A stretch of DNA of 64,000 nt, taken from contig NZ_JABRWH010000001.1 in NCBI RefSeq assembly GCF_013248975.1, positions 4,236,001 to 4,300,000 of the forward strand. Reading direction: 5' to 3'. The position numbers and the translations under genes were made by a program. This document shows, in pieces, positions 8,823 through 16,618 of this stretch (within the stretch, counting starts at the first letter, position 1; each line of letters starts with the position of its first letter). Source of the stretch: Neobacillus endophyticus. GTDB lineage: Bacteria; Bacillota; Bacilli; Bacillales; Cytobacillaceae. The notes under the pieces are model-generated. The model worked only from the letters and a program-made list of their open reading frames with translations. It was not told the DNA's origin and ran no database searches.

Positions 8823-9842
8823 TTATTTATTGCTCTTATTCTTTGCAAGCGATTCTCGGTCAGTTGCTGTTGGAGGCTGCTCTAACCATCCATTTTTTAT
8901 CATGATGTTTGCCCCGTCTTCCGCAAATTGTAAAAGTTCTAAAATGAGTCGTAAGTAATGAGCACCTATATCTTTTCTTGAATTGACACTCATAGCAGAA
9001 CCATAAAATGAAAGGGTTAATTGTGTAGACAATTGAATTTGGTACATCATATATTTATCTGAAAAGGTCATAGAAGTAGAGTTCGTGATCATTGATTGCC
9101 AGGACATAGGTGAATTTAATTGATCTTCCTCAAATACCGATTCAAATATTCTTATGTGTTTATTGGCAATTTCAAGTCCCCTTCTGAAATGTTGCCGAAC
9201 CTCGTTGGATTGGGCTACTTGGATAAATCCCACTTTTAAAGCAGCATGTAAATGCATTTTTAGTACGTTGAAAGTAATATCTCCAATTTCGATCGCATTG
9301 AGCGGACGACGATCTCCTAACCATCCAGTTAAAAAACTTTGCTGTTTTACAAAATCGATTGATTCGGGTGGTGTAATAATAGGAGCTCGTGTAAAAAATC
9401 CTTTTGAAAGCATTAAATCAATGGATTGATCAAAAATCTCCATTGTCTCTGACATACACGTTATGTAATACTTCCGTAAGTCAGAACGGACTGAAGTACT
9501 AACAGACAAAGCATATCCAGTCATTCCTTGCAAAGACATAATATAAATATAATTTAGGTAGAAGGGGTCTTGAAAAAGACGCGGTGCGTGAATGTTTACG
9601 TCGTCTTGTTCTGTAAACCCACGTGGAATAGGGAAATTTTCATTTAACATGAATACGGTAATTTCTTCGATATGCCTTTTGGATACTTCAAGGGAAGTAT
9701 GGTAAATCGATTTGATTTCTTGATCATCGATATGTTCGAGTGCATAACGAAAGAAACAAATCGACATGGTATCAAAAATGTATTGAGTCCAAAGGCTTGC
9801 CATTTCCGGAGCAGTTAATCGAATCGGGTTATTTGTCTCCAA
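8823..9842 (-). CDS. DUF3231 family protein (ferritin-like tandem helical bundle)
   Basis: 339 residues built of two similar halves of about 165 residues, each opening with a helix like TAPEMASLWTQYIFDTMSIC or NSTSMTFSDKYMMYQIQLST. This is the layout of DUF3231, a Bacillus-specific family related to spore coat protein CotF and predicted to be a ferritin-like four-helix fold. The start is TTG at 9842 with GGAGG 7 nt upstream. A strong terminator follows. The role is unknown; association with sporulation or the spore coat is by family only. Confidence 0.8.
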   Translation of the reverse strand: METNNPIRLTAPEMASLWTQYIFDTMSICFFRYALEHIDDQEIKSIYHTSLEVSKRHIEEITVFMLNENFPIPRGFTEQDDVNIHAPRLFQDPFYLNYIYIMSLQGMTGYALSVSTSVRSDLRKYYITCMSETMEIFDQSIDLMLSKGFFTRAPIITPPESIDFVKQQSFLTGWLGDRRPLNAIEIGDITFNVLKMHLHAALKVGFIQVAQSNEVRQHFRRGLEIANKHIRIFESVFEEDQLNSPMSWQSMITNSTSMTFSDKYMMYQIQLSTQLTLSFYGSAMSVNSRKDIGAHYLRLILELLQFAEDGANIMIKNGWLEQPPTATDRESLAKNKSNK

Positions 9843-10230
9843 GGTTTATCCTCCGATTTACGAAATTTTATAGTATTTTTTTATTATTTCTCAGAGAATG
9901 AAAAATATGTTTAAAATCAGAAACCTCGACCATCAGAATGTGAAAAGTTGCGCTTAAACGATCAGGTGCATTAAATTTAAGAGAGGCATACAAGTGAAGA
10001 ACAAAATTATGGAAACCCGTGCTAAAACCGGATAATCACGGAGGTGCATTTTTAGATAGCATTCTTAAAGAAATTTTTGAATCCATGCCTTCGCCCCCTC
10101 CATTATAAAAAAATAGCCCTTGCCCCATTTCGAGAGCAAAAGCTATTTTTTGAAATATCCTCAACATAGTGTAACTACAACTTATTGTTTATCAATCATT
10201 CAGTTATAACTTCTCCACCATTTTCCACGA
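9843..10230. other. intergenic with terminator and a 29-codon open frame
   Basis: A hairpin with arms AAAAATAGC and GCTATTTTT (10110-10156) ends the minus-strand exporter transcript. A 29-codon plus-strand frame (10019-10108, GTG start, ending ...ESMPSPPPL) has no convincing ribosome site. It may be a relic; I would not annotate it as a gene. Confidence 0.4.
10110..10156 (-). terminator. terminator of DHA2 exporter gene
   Basis: AAAAATAGC ... GCTATTTTT arms around TTGCCCC...GAGCAAAA, about 75 bp past the exporter stop codon. The A-rich left flank gives a T-run on the minus strand. Confidence 0.55.
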
Positions 10231-11775
10231 CTACTCCTCTTTCAAATTTTCTTCATCGGATTTCGTGGATAGGACTTCTTTTTTCAAAAACCAACTCAAG
10301 ACAAATGTAAGGATCGCAATCACAAATGAATACATGTAAATATGCTGAAATGATTCAATGAACAATGTTTTTATTTGTGTTAATAGCCCTGTTGGTAATC
10401 CGTGTGGAACACCCGCAGCAGCTAAACTTTTCATATTTGTTGCCATACGTTCAGGAAGTTTATCACCTAAGCTTTGCAATTTGGTTGTGAGTGTGGATGA
10501 TAACAAATTTCCAAAGAGACTAACTCCTACTGTAGCTCCTATGGTTTGGAATAACGGAACAGTCGCAAGAGCAATTCCTTTGTTTTCCTTTTCGACAGAC
10601 TCCTGAACAATGAGGTTATCGCTTCCAAATAAAACTCCTAACCCAAGACCTGTTATGAGAAAGAAGATAATAATTTGAACAATGGTAATATGAATACTCA
10701 TATGAGAAAACAAGTAAAATCCAATCATTGGCATGATAAATCCAATTCCAAATAGTTCTCGGTAACGCACTTTTGTTAATAGAAATCCACATAGTATAGA
10801 GGACCCAACTGCCCCTACCATCATTGGCAATGTCAAGTAGCCAGCCTCTGTTGGCGTTAGTCCCAGCACGTTTTGCGCAAAATATGGGAAGGAGGAAAAG
10901 GATCCCATTAAACCGAATCCTACGGTAAAGACAATGAAAGATAATACAAGAATGTTGCGGTTTTTAAACAAATGCAAAGGAACAATTGGTTCTTTTACCT
11001 TCGTCTCAACCCAAATAAATATTCCCATTAAAACGGCTCCCAAGCAAAGCAGACCCATAATGAACGGCGATCCCCAGGTGTAACCATTATTTTCGACAAG
11101 GACGGGGGTTATCAGCATGGAGACAATGGAAGCTACTAATAAAAAGGCCCCTCCCCAATCAATAACCACTTGCTTCTTGATAATTGTTTCACGTAATCCA
11201 CTTGCCAGAAGCAGTGCTGCAATGATACCAACAGGAATATTAACAAAGAAAATCCAATGCCAACTTACCTGATCTACAAAATAGCCGCCCATTAATGGCC
11301 CTAATAACATGGGAATAAACATAATTGGCCCCATTAACCCTTGTACTTTTGCTCGCTGCTCAACTGGAAATAGATCACTTGAAATGGTCATAGCAAGCGG
11401 CATTAATCCTCCCGCCCCCAAACCTTGAATCCCGCGTCCAATAAGGAGAAGAGTCATTGAATGTGATAACCCGCAGACAATTGATCCCGCTATGAAAAAG
11501 GCCATACTCGTTATATATATTTTTTTGCGCCCCATTAAATCCGCTAATTTCCCCAATATCGGCATGAACGCGGACATCGTTAACATATACACTCCTCCGA
11601 CCCATCCATACATAGCTAATCCGCCTAAATCGCGAATGATGGTCGGCATGGCTGTATTAACAACTGTTTCATCCAACTCAGAAAAAATCAGTCCAATTAG
11701 TAAACCCATCATCACCAGAATTTTATTACTCTTACCAGTTAAAACTGGTTCTTTATATTTTGTAAGACTTTCCAT
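10231..11775 (-). CDS. DHA2-family (14-TMS) multidrug exporter
   Basis: 514 residues, the size of EmrB/QacA-type drug:H+ antiporters with 14 membrane helices. The motif-D region reads SELDETVVNTAMPTI, the loop 2-3 motif GKLADLMGRKKIYI, and helix 5 carries the exporter motif C-like GPLMGGYFVDQVSWHWIFFVNIPVG. A hydrophilic C-terminal tail ends ...EENLKEE. The ATG has AGGATTAGATATAG upstream. It stands alone with no adjacent TetR/MarR regulator, which is unusual for this family. The drug profile is unknown. Confidence 0.85.
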   Translation of the reverse strand: MESLTKYKEPVLTGKSNKILVMMGLLIGLIFSELDETVVNTAMPTIIRDLGGLAMYGWVGGVYMLTMSAFMPILGKLADLMGRKKIYITSMAFFIAGSIVCGLSHSMTLLLIGRGIQGLGAGGLMPLAMTISSDLFPVEQRAKVQGLMGPIMFIPMLLGPLMGGYFVDQVSWHWIFFVNIPVGIIAALLLASGLRETIIKKQVVIDWGGAFLLVASIVSMLITPVLVENNGYTWGSPFIMGLLCLGAVLMGIFIWVETKVKEPIVPLHLFKNRNILVLSFIVFTVGFGLMGSFSSFPYFAQNVLGLTPTEAGYLTLPMMVGAVGSSILCGFLLTKVRYRELFGIGFIMPMIGFYLFSHMSIHITIVQIIIFFLITGLGLGVLFGSDNLIVQESVEKENKGIALATVPLFQTIGATVGVSLFGNLLSSTLTTKLQSLGDKLPERMATNMKSLAAAGVPHGLPTGLLTQIKTLFIESFQHIYMYSFVIAILTFVLSWFLKKEVLSTKSDEENLKEE

Positions 11776-11973
11776 CTATATCTAATCCTTTCAACATTTG
11801 ATAAATGGATTATATAAATTGTTTATGAACTAAATATGAACTAAGTAATGGATTGCTGTTATTGTGAAGTTTTGCACTTAAACTGATGTAAGCAAGTTTG
11901 TTCAATAAGCATCGTCTATGAGTTGGTATTTTATTGTATAATTGGAATGAAAGATCCATAGAAGGGGGCGTAT

Positions 11974-12069
11974 ATGATATTAAATATATTAATACCTATA
12001 TCAATATTTGCTGGAGTTGTTATTCTTGGATTCGTAATAGTTAAGATCGTTAAAGTGGAAAAAAAATAA
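11974..12069 (+). CDS. 31-residue single-span membrane peptide
   Basis: MILNILIPISIFAGVV... then GFVIVKIVKVEKK: one hydrophobic helix of about 22 residues followed by a lysine-rich tail, a typical small membrane protein. AGAAGGGGGCG lies 3-8 nt before the ATG, TATAAT occurs at 11937-11942, and a short hairpin with a T-run follows at 12087-12111, so this looks like a complete small transcription unit. It is not recognisable as a known toxin, although small hydrophobic type I toxins look similar; no antisense RNA was identified. Confidence 0.55.
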   Translation: MILNILIPISIFAGVVILGFVIVKIVKVEKK

Positions 12070-12086
12070 AGGGGTACAGATGAGAT

Positions 12087-12111
12087 TGTTCAATTTGAAC
12101 AGTCCTTTTTT
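12087..12111 (+). terminator. terminator of small membrane peptide gene
   Basis: Palindrome TGTTCAATTTGAACA followed by GTCC and TTTTTT, 18 bp after the stop codon of the small ORF. Confidence 0.5.
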
Positions 12112-12205
12112 TATCCCTAACATAGATCTTGTAAAGAATTACACATAAAGTTGCTGCTGCAAGAGCTAAAGGTCAGTTGCGAACAGGTTAGCTCAATAAA
12201 GTATA

Positions 12206-12238
12206 ACCAAAACCTAGCTTTTTTGGCTAGGTTTTGGT
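12206..12238 (-). terminator. terminator of nitronate monooxygenase gene
   Basis: Perfect 13-bp arms ACCAAAACCTAGC / GCTAGGTTTTGGT with a 7-nt loop, 12 bp from the stop codon of the minus-strand gene. Confidence 0.75.
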
Positions 12239-12250
12239 GTACATTAGGAT

Positions 12251-13339
12251 TTACTTCGCTTCTATAAAACCTAATTTTTTTGCTTCTGCCATAATGTTTT
12301 TAATTAATAATTCTACGGTTTGATTTTTGGCTAATCTTGGGCTTTGACCAGACCAAAGTGAGATGAAATCTTGATTATTTTGTGCTGCAGAGGTTTTTCT
12401 AATATCTTGAGTTAGTGTATTTTGAATAGGAAAATCGGGTAAATGTTTTTCATGATTCTGCATTTCTACGATAAATTTATTTTTAATTCCTCTCGCCCAT
12501 TTACCTGAAAAGGATCGAGTTAAAACAGGCTGGTCTTCGTTCGCATTAAGAATGGCTTCTTTATGTACTTTATTCGCTCCGCTTTCCATACAAGTCAAGA
12601 AAGCCGTACCCATTTGTACTCCTTTCGCTCCTAAGCAAATAGCAGCCATTAGCCCTCTCCCATCCATAATTCCTCCAGCAGCAACAACAGGAATGCTGAC
12701 ATTGTCTACCACCTGTGGAATTAATGACATTAAACCAATCAAACTTTCTTGTGAACAATTAATAAAGTTCCCACGATGCCCGCCTGCTTCACTGCCTTGA
12801 ACAACCACCATATCCATTCCTGCTTTTTGATTTTCAATTGCTTCTGTAACAGTTGTAGCAGTTCCCATCAGAATAATGTTTGATTGCTTTAATTCAGCTA
12901 TCACTTCTCTTGAAGGAATGCCAAATGTAAAAGTACAAATAGGAACCTTTTCTTCCATTATAACTTTAATTTGATCAATAAATTTTTCAAAAACATCTTT
13001 AAAATTAGGAAGTTCAACTTGATCTTTTTGATGCAAATTTAATTGCTGACGGATGGGGTTTAAGAATTGGTTAGCCGATTCAAGTTCATTCTTTGTAACT
13101 TCAAATTCATTAGGAACAAATAGATTAATACCAAACGGCTTAGAAGTTAACTGCTTTATCTCCCTAATTTGTTCCCGTATTTGGTCAGCGCTCATATACC
13201 CTGCTCCAATCATTCCTAGCCCACCAGAATTTGATACCTCCGCTACTAATCTTGAAGTTGTTACACCGCCAGCCATAGGAGCTTGTATAATCGGATATTT
13301 AATTTTCAGAAGTTCTGTCATTTCATGATTTAACATCAT
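12251..13339 (-). CDS. nitronate monooxygenase (2-nitropropane dioxygenase family)
   Basis: 362 residues, FMN-dependent TIM barrel that oxidises alkyl nitronates (for example propionate 3-nitronate) to oxo acids and nitrite. Seen are the N-terminal IKYPIIQAPMAGGVTT, VVVQGSEAGGHRG (FMN and His active-site motif), VVAAGGIMDGRG and GAKGVQMGTAFL phosphate-binding motifs. The start is the first ATG of ATGATG, with ACGAGGTG upstream. It is monocistronic with a strong terminator and divergent from a LysR remnant. Some relatives are enoyl-ACP reductases (FabK), but the EAGGHRG motif favours NMO. Confidence 0.85.
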   Translation of the reverse strand: MMLNHEMTELLKIKYPIIQAPMAGGVTTSRLVAEVSNSGGLGMIGAGYMSADQIREQIREIKQLTSKPFGINLFVPNEFEVTKNELESANQFLNPIRQQLNLHQKDQVELPNFKDVFEKFIDQIKVIMEEKVPICTFTFGIPSREVIAELKQSNIILMGTATTVTEAIENQKAGMDMVVVQGSEAGGHRGNFINCSQESLIGLMSLIPQVVDNVSIPVVAAGGIMDGRGLMAAICLGAKGVQMGTAFLTCMESGANKVHKEAILNANEDQPVLTRSFSGKWARGIKNKFIVEMQNHEKHLPDFPIQNTLTQDIRKTSAAQNNQDFISLWSGQSPRLAKNQTVELLIKNIMAEAKKLGFIEAK

Positions 13340-13553
13340 TACACACCTCGTATTTCATTTTTACTTACTGATTATTTTCCCTTCAGATTTCCTCTCATAC
13401 TCAATCCCATTTAAACGCAATTCCTCTCCAATTAAAAAAGAAAAGATTGCTTCTTCAAATCAAAACCTCCAATAAATGTTTATATTTAAAGCATATCTCT
13501 TTTCTGGTATATTGAATAATACATAATATTGATATTCCCAATCTGTATTTTAG

Positions 13554-13736
13554 ATGACAAAAATGGAGGTGAGTATGCTTCCTTCAAGTGTCATTGCAAA
13601 ACATATTAAAGATGGAACACTTAGACAGCATTCAATACCGAATCATGATGGAAAAATCAAAACAATGTTTATATATCGAAAAGAAAAGGATAGACCAACG
13701 TCTTTATTAAAATTTATTGATATGTTAAGTTATTAG
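13554..13736 (+). pseudogene. LysR-regulator C-terminal remnant
   Basis: 60 codons. The segment MLPSSVIAKHIKDGTLRQ followed by a beta strand MFIYRKEKD and a terminal helix matches the last 50 residues of a LysR effector-binding domain (usual form: LPxSLVKxEL..G.L). No HTH region is found upstream, so only the tail remains. A GGAGGTGAG motif precedes an internal ATG, so a short peptide could still be made. Confidence 0.4.
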
Positions 13737-13810
13737 TCTGATTGTCAGAGTTAATAAAAGAAAAAGAATGATAATATAGAAGAAATTAATCGAAGAGAAG
13801 AGTGAAAGTA

Positions 13811-14611
13811 ATGAGAATTGGTTTTTTTGATTCTGGTATAGGTGGAATGACTGTACTTCATCAAGCATTGAAGTATTTACCTAATGAAGATTACATATTT
13901 TATGCCGATACCTTAAACATTCCATATGGTGAAAAATCAAAAGAAGAAGTAAGGGATTATATATTTCAAGCTGTTGACTTTATGGTTAATCAAGGAATTA
14001 AAGCATTAGTCATCGCTTGTAATACTGCTACCAGTATCGCAGTGGATGACCTTCGCCAAAAGTATAATTTTCCTATTTTGGGTATTGAACCAGCCGTAAA
14101 ACCTGCTGTTCAAAGCTGTGAGGGAAAAAGAAAAAAGGTATTAGTGTTTGCAACTAATTTGACTCTCAGAGAGGAAAAGTTTCATAACCTTGTGAAAAGT
14201 ATAGACCATCATGATATTGTTGAAAGTGTAGCTCTTCCTGGTCTTGTCCAATTCGCTGAGAATTTGGAATTTAGAGAAGAGAAAGTTGTACCCTATTTAA
14301 AAGAAACACTAGGTTCCTTTGATTTACAGCAGTACGGAACAGTTGTTCTTGGATGCACCCATTTCCCTTATTTCGAAAATAGTATAAAGGAATTATTTCC
14401 TGAAGAAGTTGACATTATTTCCGGAAGCATTGGAACTGCCAAAAACTTAAAACGAATTCTCGAAGCAAGGAATCAAATGAATGATGGGACAGGAGAAATT
14501 ATATATTATAAATCTGGTTATAAAGTTGAAGATAAAGAAACATTATCTAGTTATAAAAACTTGTTAGTAATGTTAGACGAACTTCAGCTATGTCACCTAA
14601 ACCTTAAATGA
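13811..14611 (+). CDS. murI: glutamate racemase
   Basis: 266 residues; converts L- to D-glutamate for peptidoglycan without a cofactor. Both catalytic cysteines are present: ACNTATS (Cys of the first half) and GCTHFPY (second half). The N-terminal RIGFFDSGIGGMTVL contains the catalytic Asp/Ser pair, and YADTLNIPYG is the usual second motif. The start is taken at ATG 13811, since the family begins M-R/K-IGFFDSG; a GTG at 13802 is an alternative. A strong terminator follows. Bacillus genomes often carry two racemases (RacE and YrpC); which one this is cannot be decided here, but its isolated position suggests the second, accessory one. Confidence 0.9.
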   Translation: MRIGFFDSGIGGMTVLHQALKYLPNEDYIFYADTLNIPYGEKSKEEVRDYIFQAVDFMVNQGIKALVIACNTATSIAVDDLRQKYNFPILGIEPAVKPAVQSCEGKRKKVLVFATNLTLREEKFHNLVKSIDHHDIVESVALPGLVQFAENLEFREEKVVPYLKETLGSFDLQQYGTVVLGCTHFPYFENSIKELFPEEVDIISGSIGTAKNLKRILEARNQMNDGTGEIIYYKSGYKVEDKETLSSYKNLLVMLDELQLCHLNLK

Positions 14612-14666
14612 TAAACACTCCAAAAACGTTGCTTATATTTAAAATGGTTAAGTATTCCAAATAAAG

Positions 14667-14697
14667 AAACTCGCCAATTTAGGCGAGTTTTGTTTTT
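14667..14697 (+). terminator. terminator of glutamate racemase gene
   Basis: AAACTCGCC / GGCGAGTTT perfect 9-bp arms followed by TGTTTTTT. Confidence 0.75.
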
Positions 14698-14791
14698 TAT
14701 ATGCCAAGGTCAAAACACAGCAAGGATTTTTTGAAAAGAACATTCAAATGGACCCCTTTACAACTCATAGACCTCTTTAAGCCAACACTAT

Positions 14792-15916
14792 TTATCTATT
14801 AATCTTAAAACTTGAAAGATCAAATGGTGTCTTTCCTTCTGTAATCACCTGACTGATGATTTCCCCTACCACACTCGAAAATTTAAAGCCGTGACCCGAA
14901 AAACCCGCAGCAATAAAAAGATGCTGGTGCTCTGGATGGCGATCTAAAATAAAATCTTCATCCGGTGTTAAGGTATATTTGCATGTGCTCCCTTTTCGTA
15001 AAGGTCCATTTGCGTTTGGCAAACATTTATGTAAAAATGACCGGATTTCCTCCTCATCAGATTGACCATAAGGACTGATTTGAACATCAGGATCAATCGG
15101 CTGGCCGCCATCATGCCTTCCTACTTTTACCCCACTGCCATTTATACTTGGAAACCCATAATAGTGGGCATCCAGTAAATCAAATGTATAGGCAGGAAAA
15201 ACTTGTGAATCATATAATTCCTGCGAGCATTCAACCCATGAAACCGTCTTCCTAACAGGCCGAAGCGGTAAATCCAATCCTGTTTGTTTCAGTATTTTAC
15301 CGGACCATGCACCCGCACTAACGATCGTAAAATCCGCAAAATAGGTTTCAAGATCAGTTTGAATGACGGCTCCATTCGCATTCATTTCAATCTTTTCTAC
15401 CTTCGTAAAGGGGAGGTATGTCATTCCGTTCTCTAACCCTAATTTTCGAAATGCAGCAATACATTGTTCACTAAATAACACGCCAGAATTCGGCTCATAA
15501 CAACCGCTGAAGCCTTCCGGAAGAGAAAACCCCCGCCAGCGATATTCTATTTCTTCTTTTGATAAATGTTCGATGGGCAAAGTATACTTTCTTCCGCTGT
15601 CAACTGCCCCCTTAACAAAAGATGATTTCGGATCTCCTGCACAAAGTACCCCAGTATGTAAAAAAAGCTTCATGTCCGACTCCTGTTCCAGCTGGTCCCA
15701 TAGCTGCTGCGCTCTTAATACAAGGGGAACATATTGACTTCCTTCACCGTAAGCGTGCCGGATTATCCGTGTCTCACCATGATGGCTCCCTTTGTCGTGC
15801 GGTGGATTATGAGCGTCAATAAGCAGGACTTTCATTCCTAGTTTTGATAAATAATATCCAGCGGCCATACCCATCGACCCAGCACCAACGATCACAACTT
15901 CAACATTCTTTTTCAA
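14792..15916 (-). CDS. solA: N-methyl-L-tryptophan / sarcosine oxidase family flavoenzyme
   Basis: 374 residues, the size of monomeric sarcosine oxidase and MTOX, which oxidatively demethylate N-methyl amino acids to the free amino acid, formaldehyde and H2O2. The N-terminus has the FAD dinucleotide motif VVIVGAGSMGMAAGYYLSK. SHHGETRIIRHAYGEG is the conserved flavin-contacting loop. KGSTCKYTLTPDEDF holds the cysteine that covalently binds FAD at the 8-alpha position. The ATG is preceded by GGGGGGAAACAATTG. Monocistronic. MTOX rather than sarcosine oxidase is favoured by overall motif feel; substrate is not provable from sequence. Confidence 0.8.
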   Translation of the reverse strand: MKKNVEVVIVGAGSMGMAAGYYLSKLGMKVLLIDAHNPPHDKGSHHGETRIIRHAYGEGSQYVPLVLRAQQLWDQLEQESDMKLFLHTGVLCAGDPKSSFVKGAVDSGRKYTLPIEHLSKEEIEYRWRGFSLPEGFSGCYEPNSGVLFSEQCIAAFRKLGLENGMTYLPFTKVEKIEMNANGAVIQTDLETYFADFTIVSAGAWSGKILKQTGLDLPLRPVRKTVSWVECSQELYDSQVFPAYTFDLLDAHYYGFPSINGSGVKVGRHDGGQPIDPDVQISPYGQSDEEEIRSFLHKCLPNANGPLRKGSTCKYTLTPDEDFILDRHPEHQHLFIAAGFSGHGFKFSSVVGEIISQVITEGKTPFDLSSFKINR

Positions 15917-16258
15917 TTGTTTCCCCCCTGCCTTTTAAATAAACTGAATTGTTTGTTATTAGATATTAACACAGTCAAAGACATACAGAAACAATAAAAA
16001 TAGCCAGGCATCATGCCTAGCTGTCAACACCATTATTTGTCACTTCATTTTCCTAAGAAGTAATCAATAAATCTAACCCTTATTCATAGATTAAGGATAA
16101 CGTACAGCCCCCCGTTAATACATTACTTTCTTTCAATACCGAAATTCTTTTTTTCTTTAATTTCAATTCAGCTGAAAAAGTAATCCTATATTATTATTTT
16201 TTTAATTAGATTGTTTTCGCTATTATGGTTGTTTTAGAACAGATTTGTATAAACTCTC
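15917..16258. other. intergenic with orphan hairpin
   Basis: Contains a hairpin AGCCAGGCA / TGCCTAGCT at 16002-16022 whose A-run is on the left, i.e. a minus-strand terminator shape with no gene immediately to its right. No ORF is supported. Confidence 0.4.
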
Positions 16259-16410
16259 GATTCGGACTGGTTCGTCTTTAAATCCAGCTTTCCTGTCCGT
16301 ATTTACATTCGATTCGGACCTGTCCCCTTTTCATTCCAGCAAACCTGTCCGTATCATCATCCGATTCGAACAAGTACCCCCTATAGATTTCAACAGAGCT
16401 GGACAAATAG
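16259..16410. repeat. 52-bp tandem repeat, two full units plus a decayed third
   Basis: GATTCGGAC recurs at 16259 and 16311 and as GATTCGAAC at 16363, exactly 52 bp apart each time. The first two units also share TCCAGC and CCTGTCCGTAT at the same offsets; the third is diverged after its first 20 bases. GATTCGGAC and GTCCG are partly self-complementary, so each unit could fold. No coding is seen. Confidence 0.75.
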
Positions 16411-16618
16411 CAACAATTATTACGAAAATAGCATTTTAATTGTGGCATAAAAAGATCCCTCCATTGCCACAGTATGGCTTTAACCACTGTCAACACAAGA
16501 GGGATTCTATCAAAATATTACAGGGATTTTTGGGTGGTCACTAAATGATATCAAGTGACATTATTTATGAATGATTTTTCTCAAACTAACCATTATCAAA
16601 GGATTCCTTAATAAATGA
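16411..16618. other. intergenic with inverted repeat GATCCCTC / GAGGGATTC
   Basis: GATCCCTC (16451 onward) and GAGGGATTC (about 16498-16506) face each other across about 40 bp. This could be an insertion-sequence footprint or a folded 3' region of the secreted protein gene; not recognised. Confidence 0.35.

Noticed and set aside
10019..10108. 29-codon frame with GTG start after DUF3231
   Set aside because: No clear ribosome site or conservation signal; kept only as a note in the intergenic entry.
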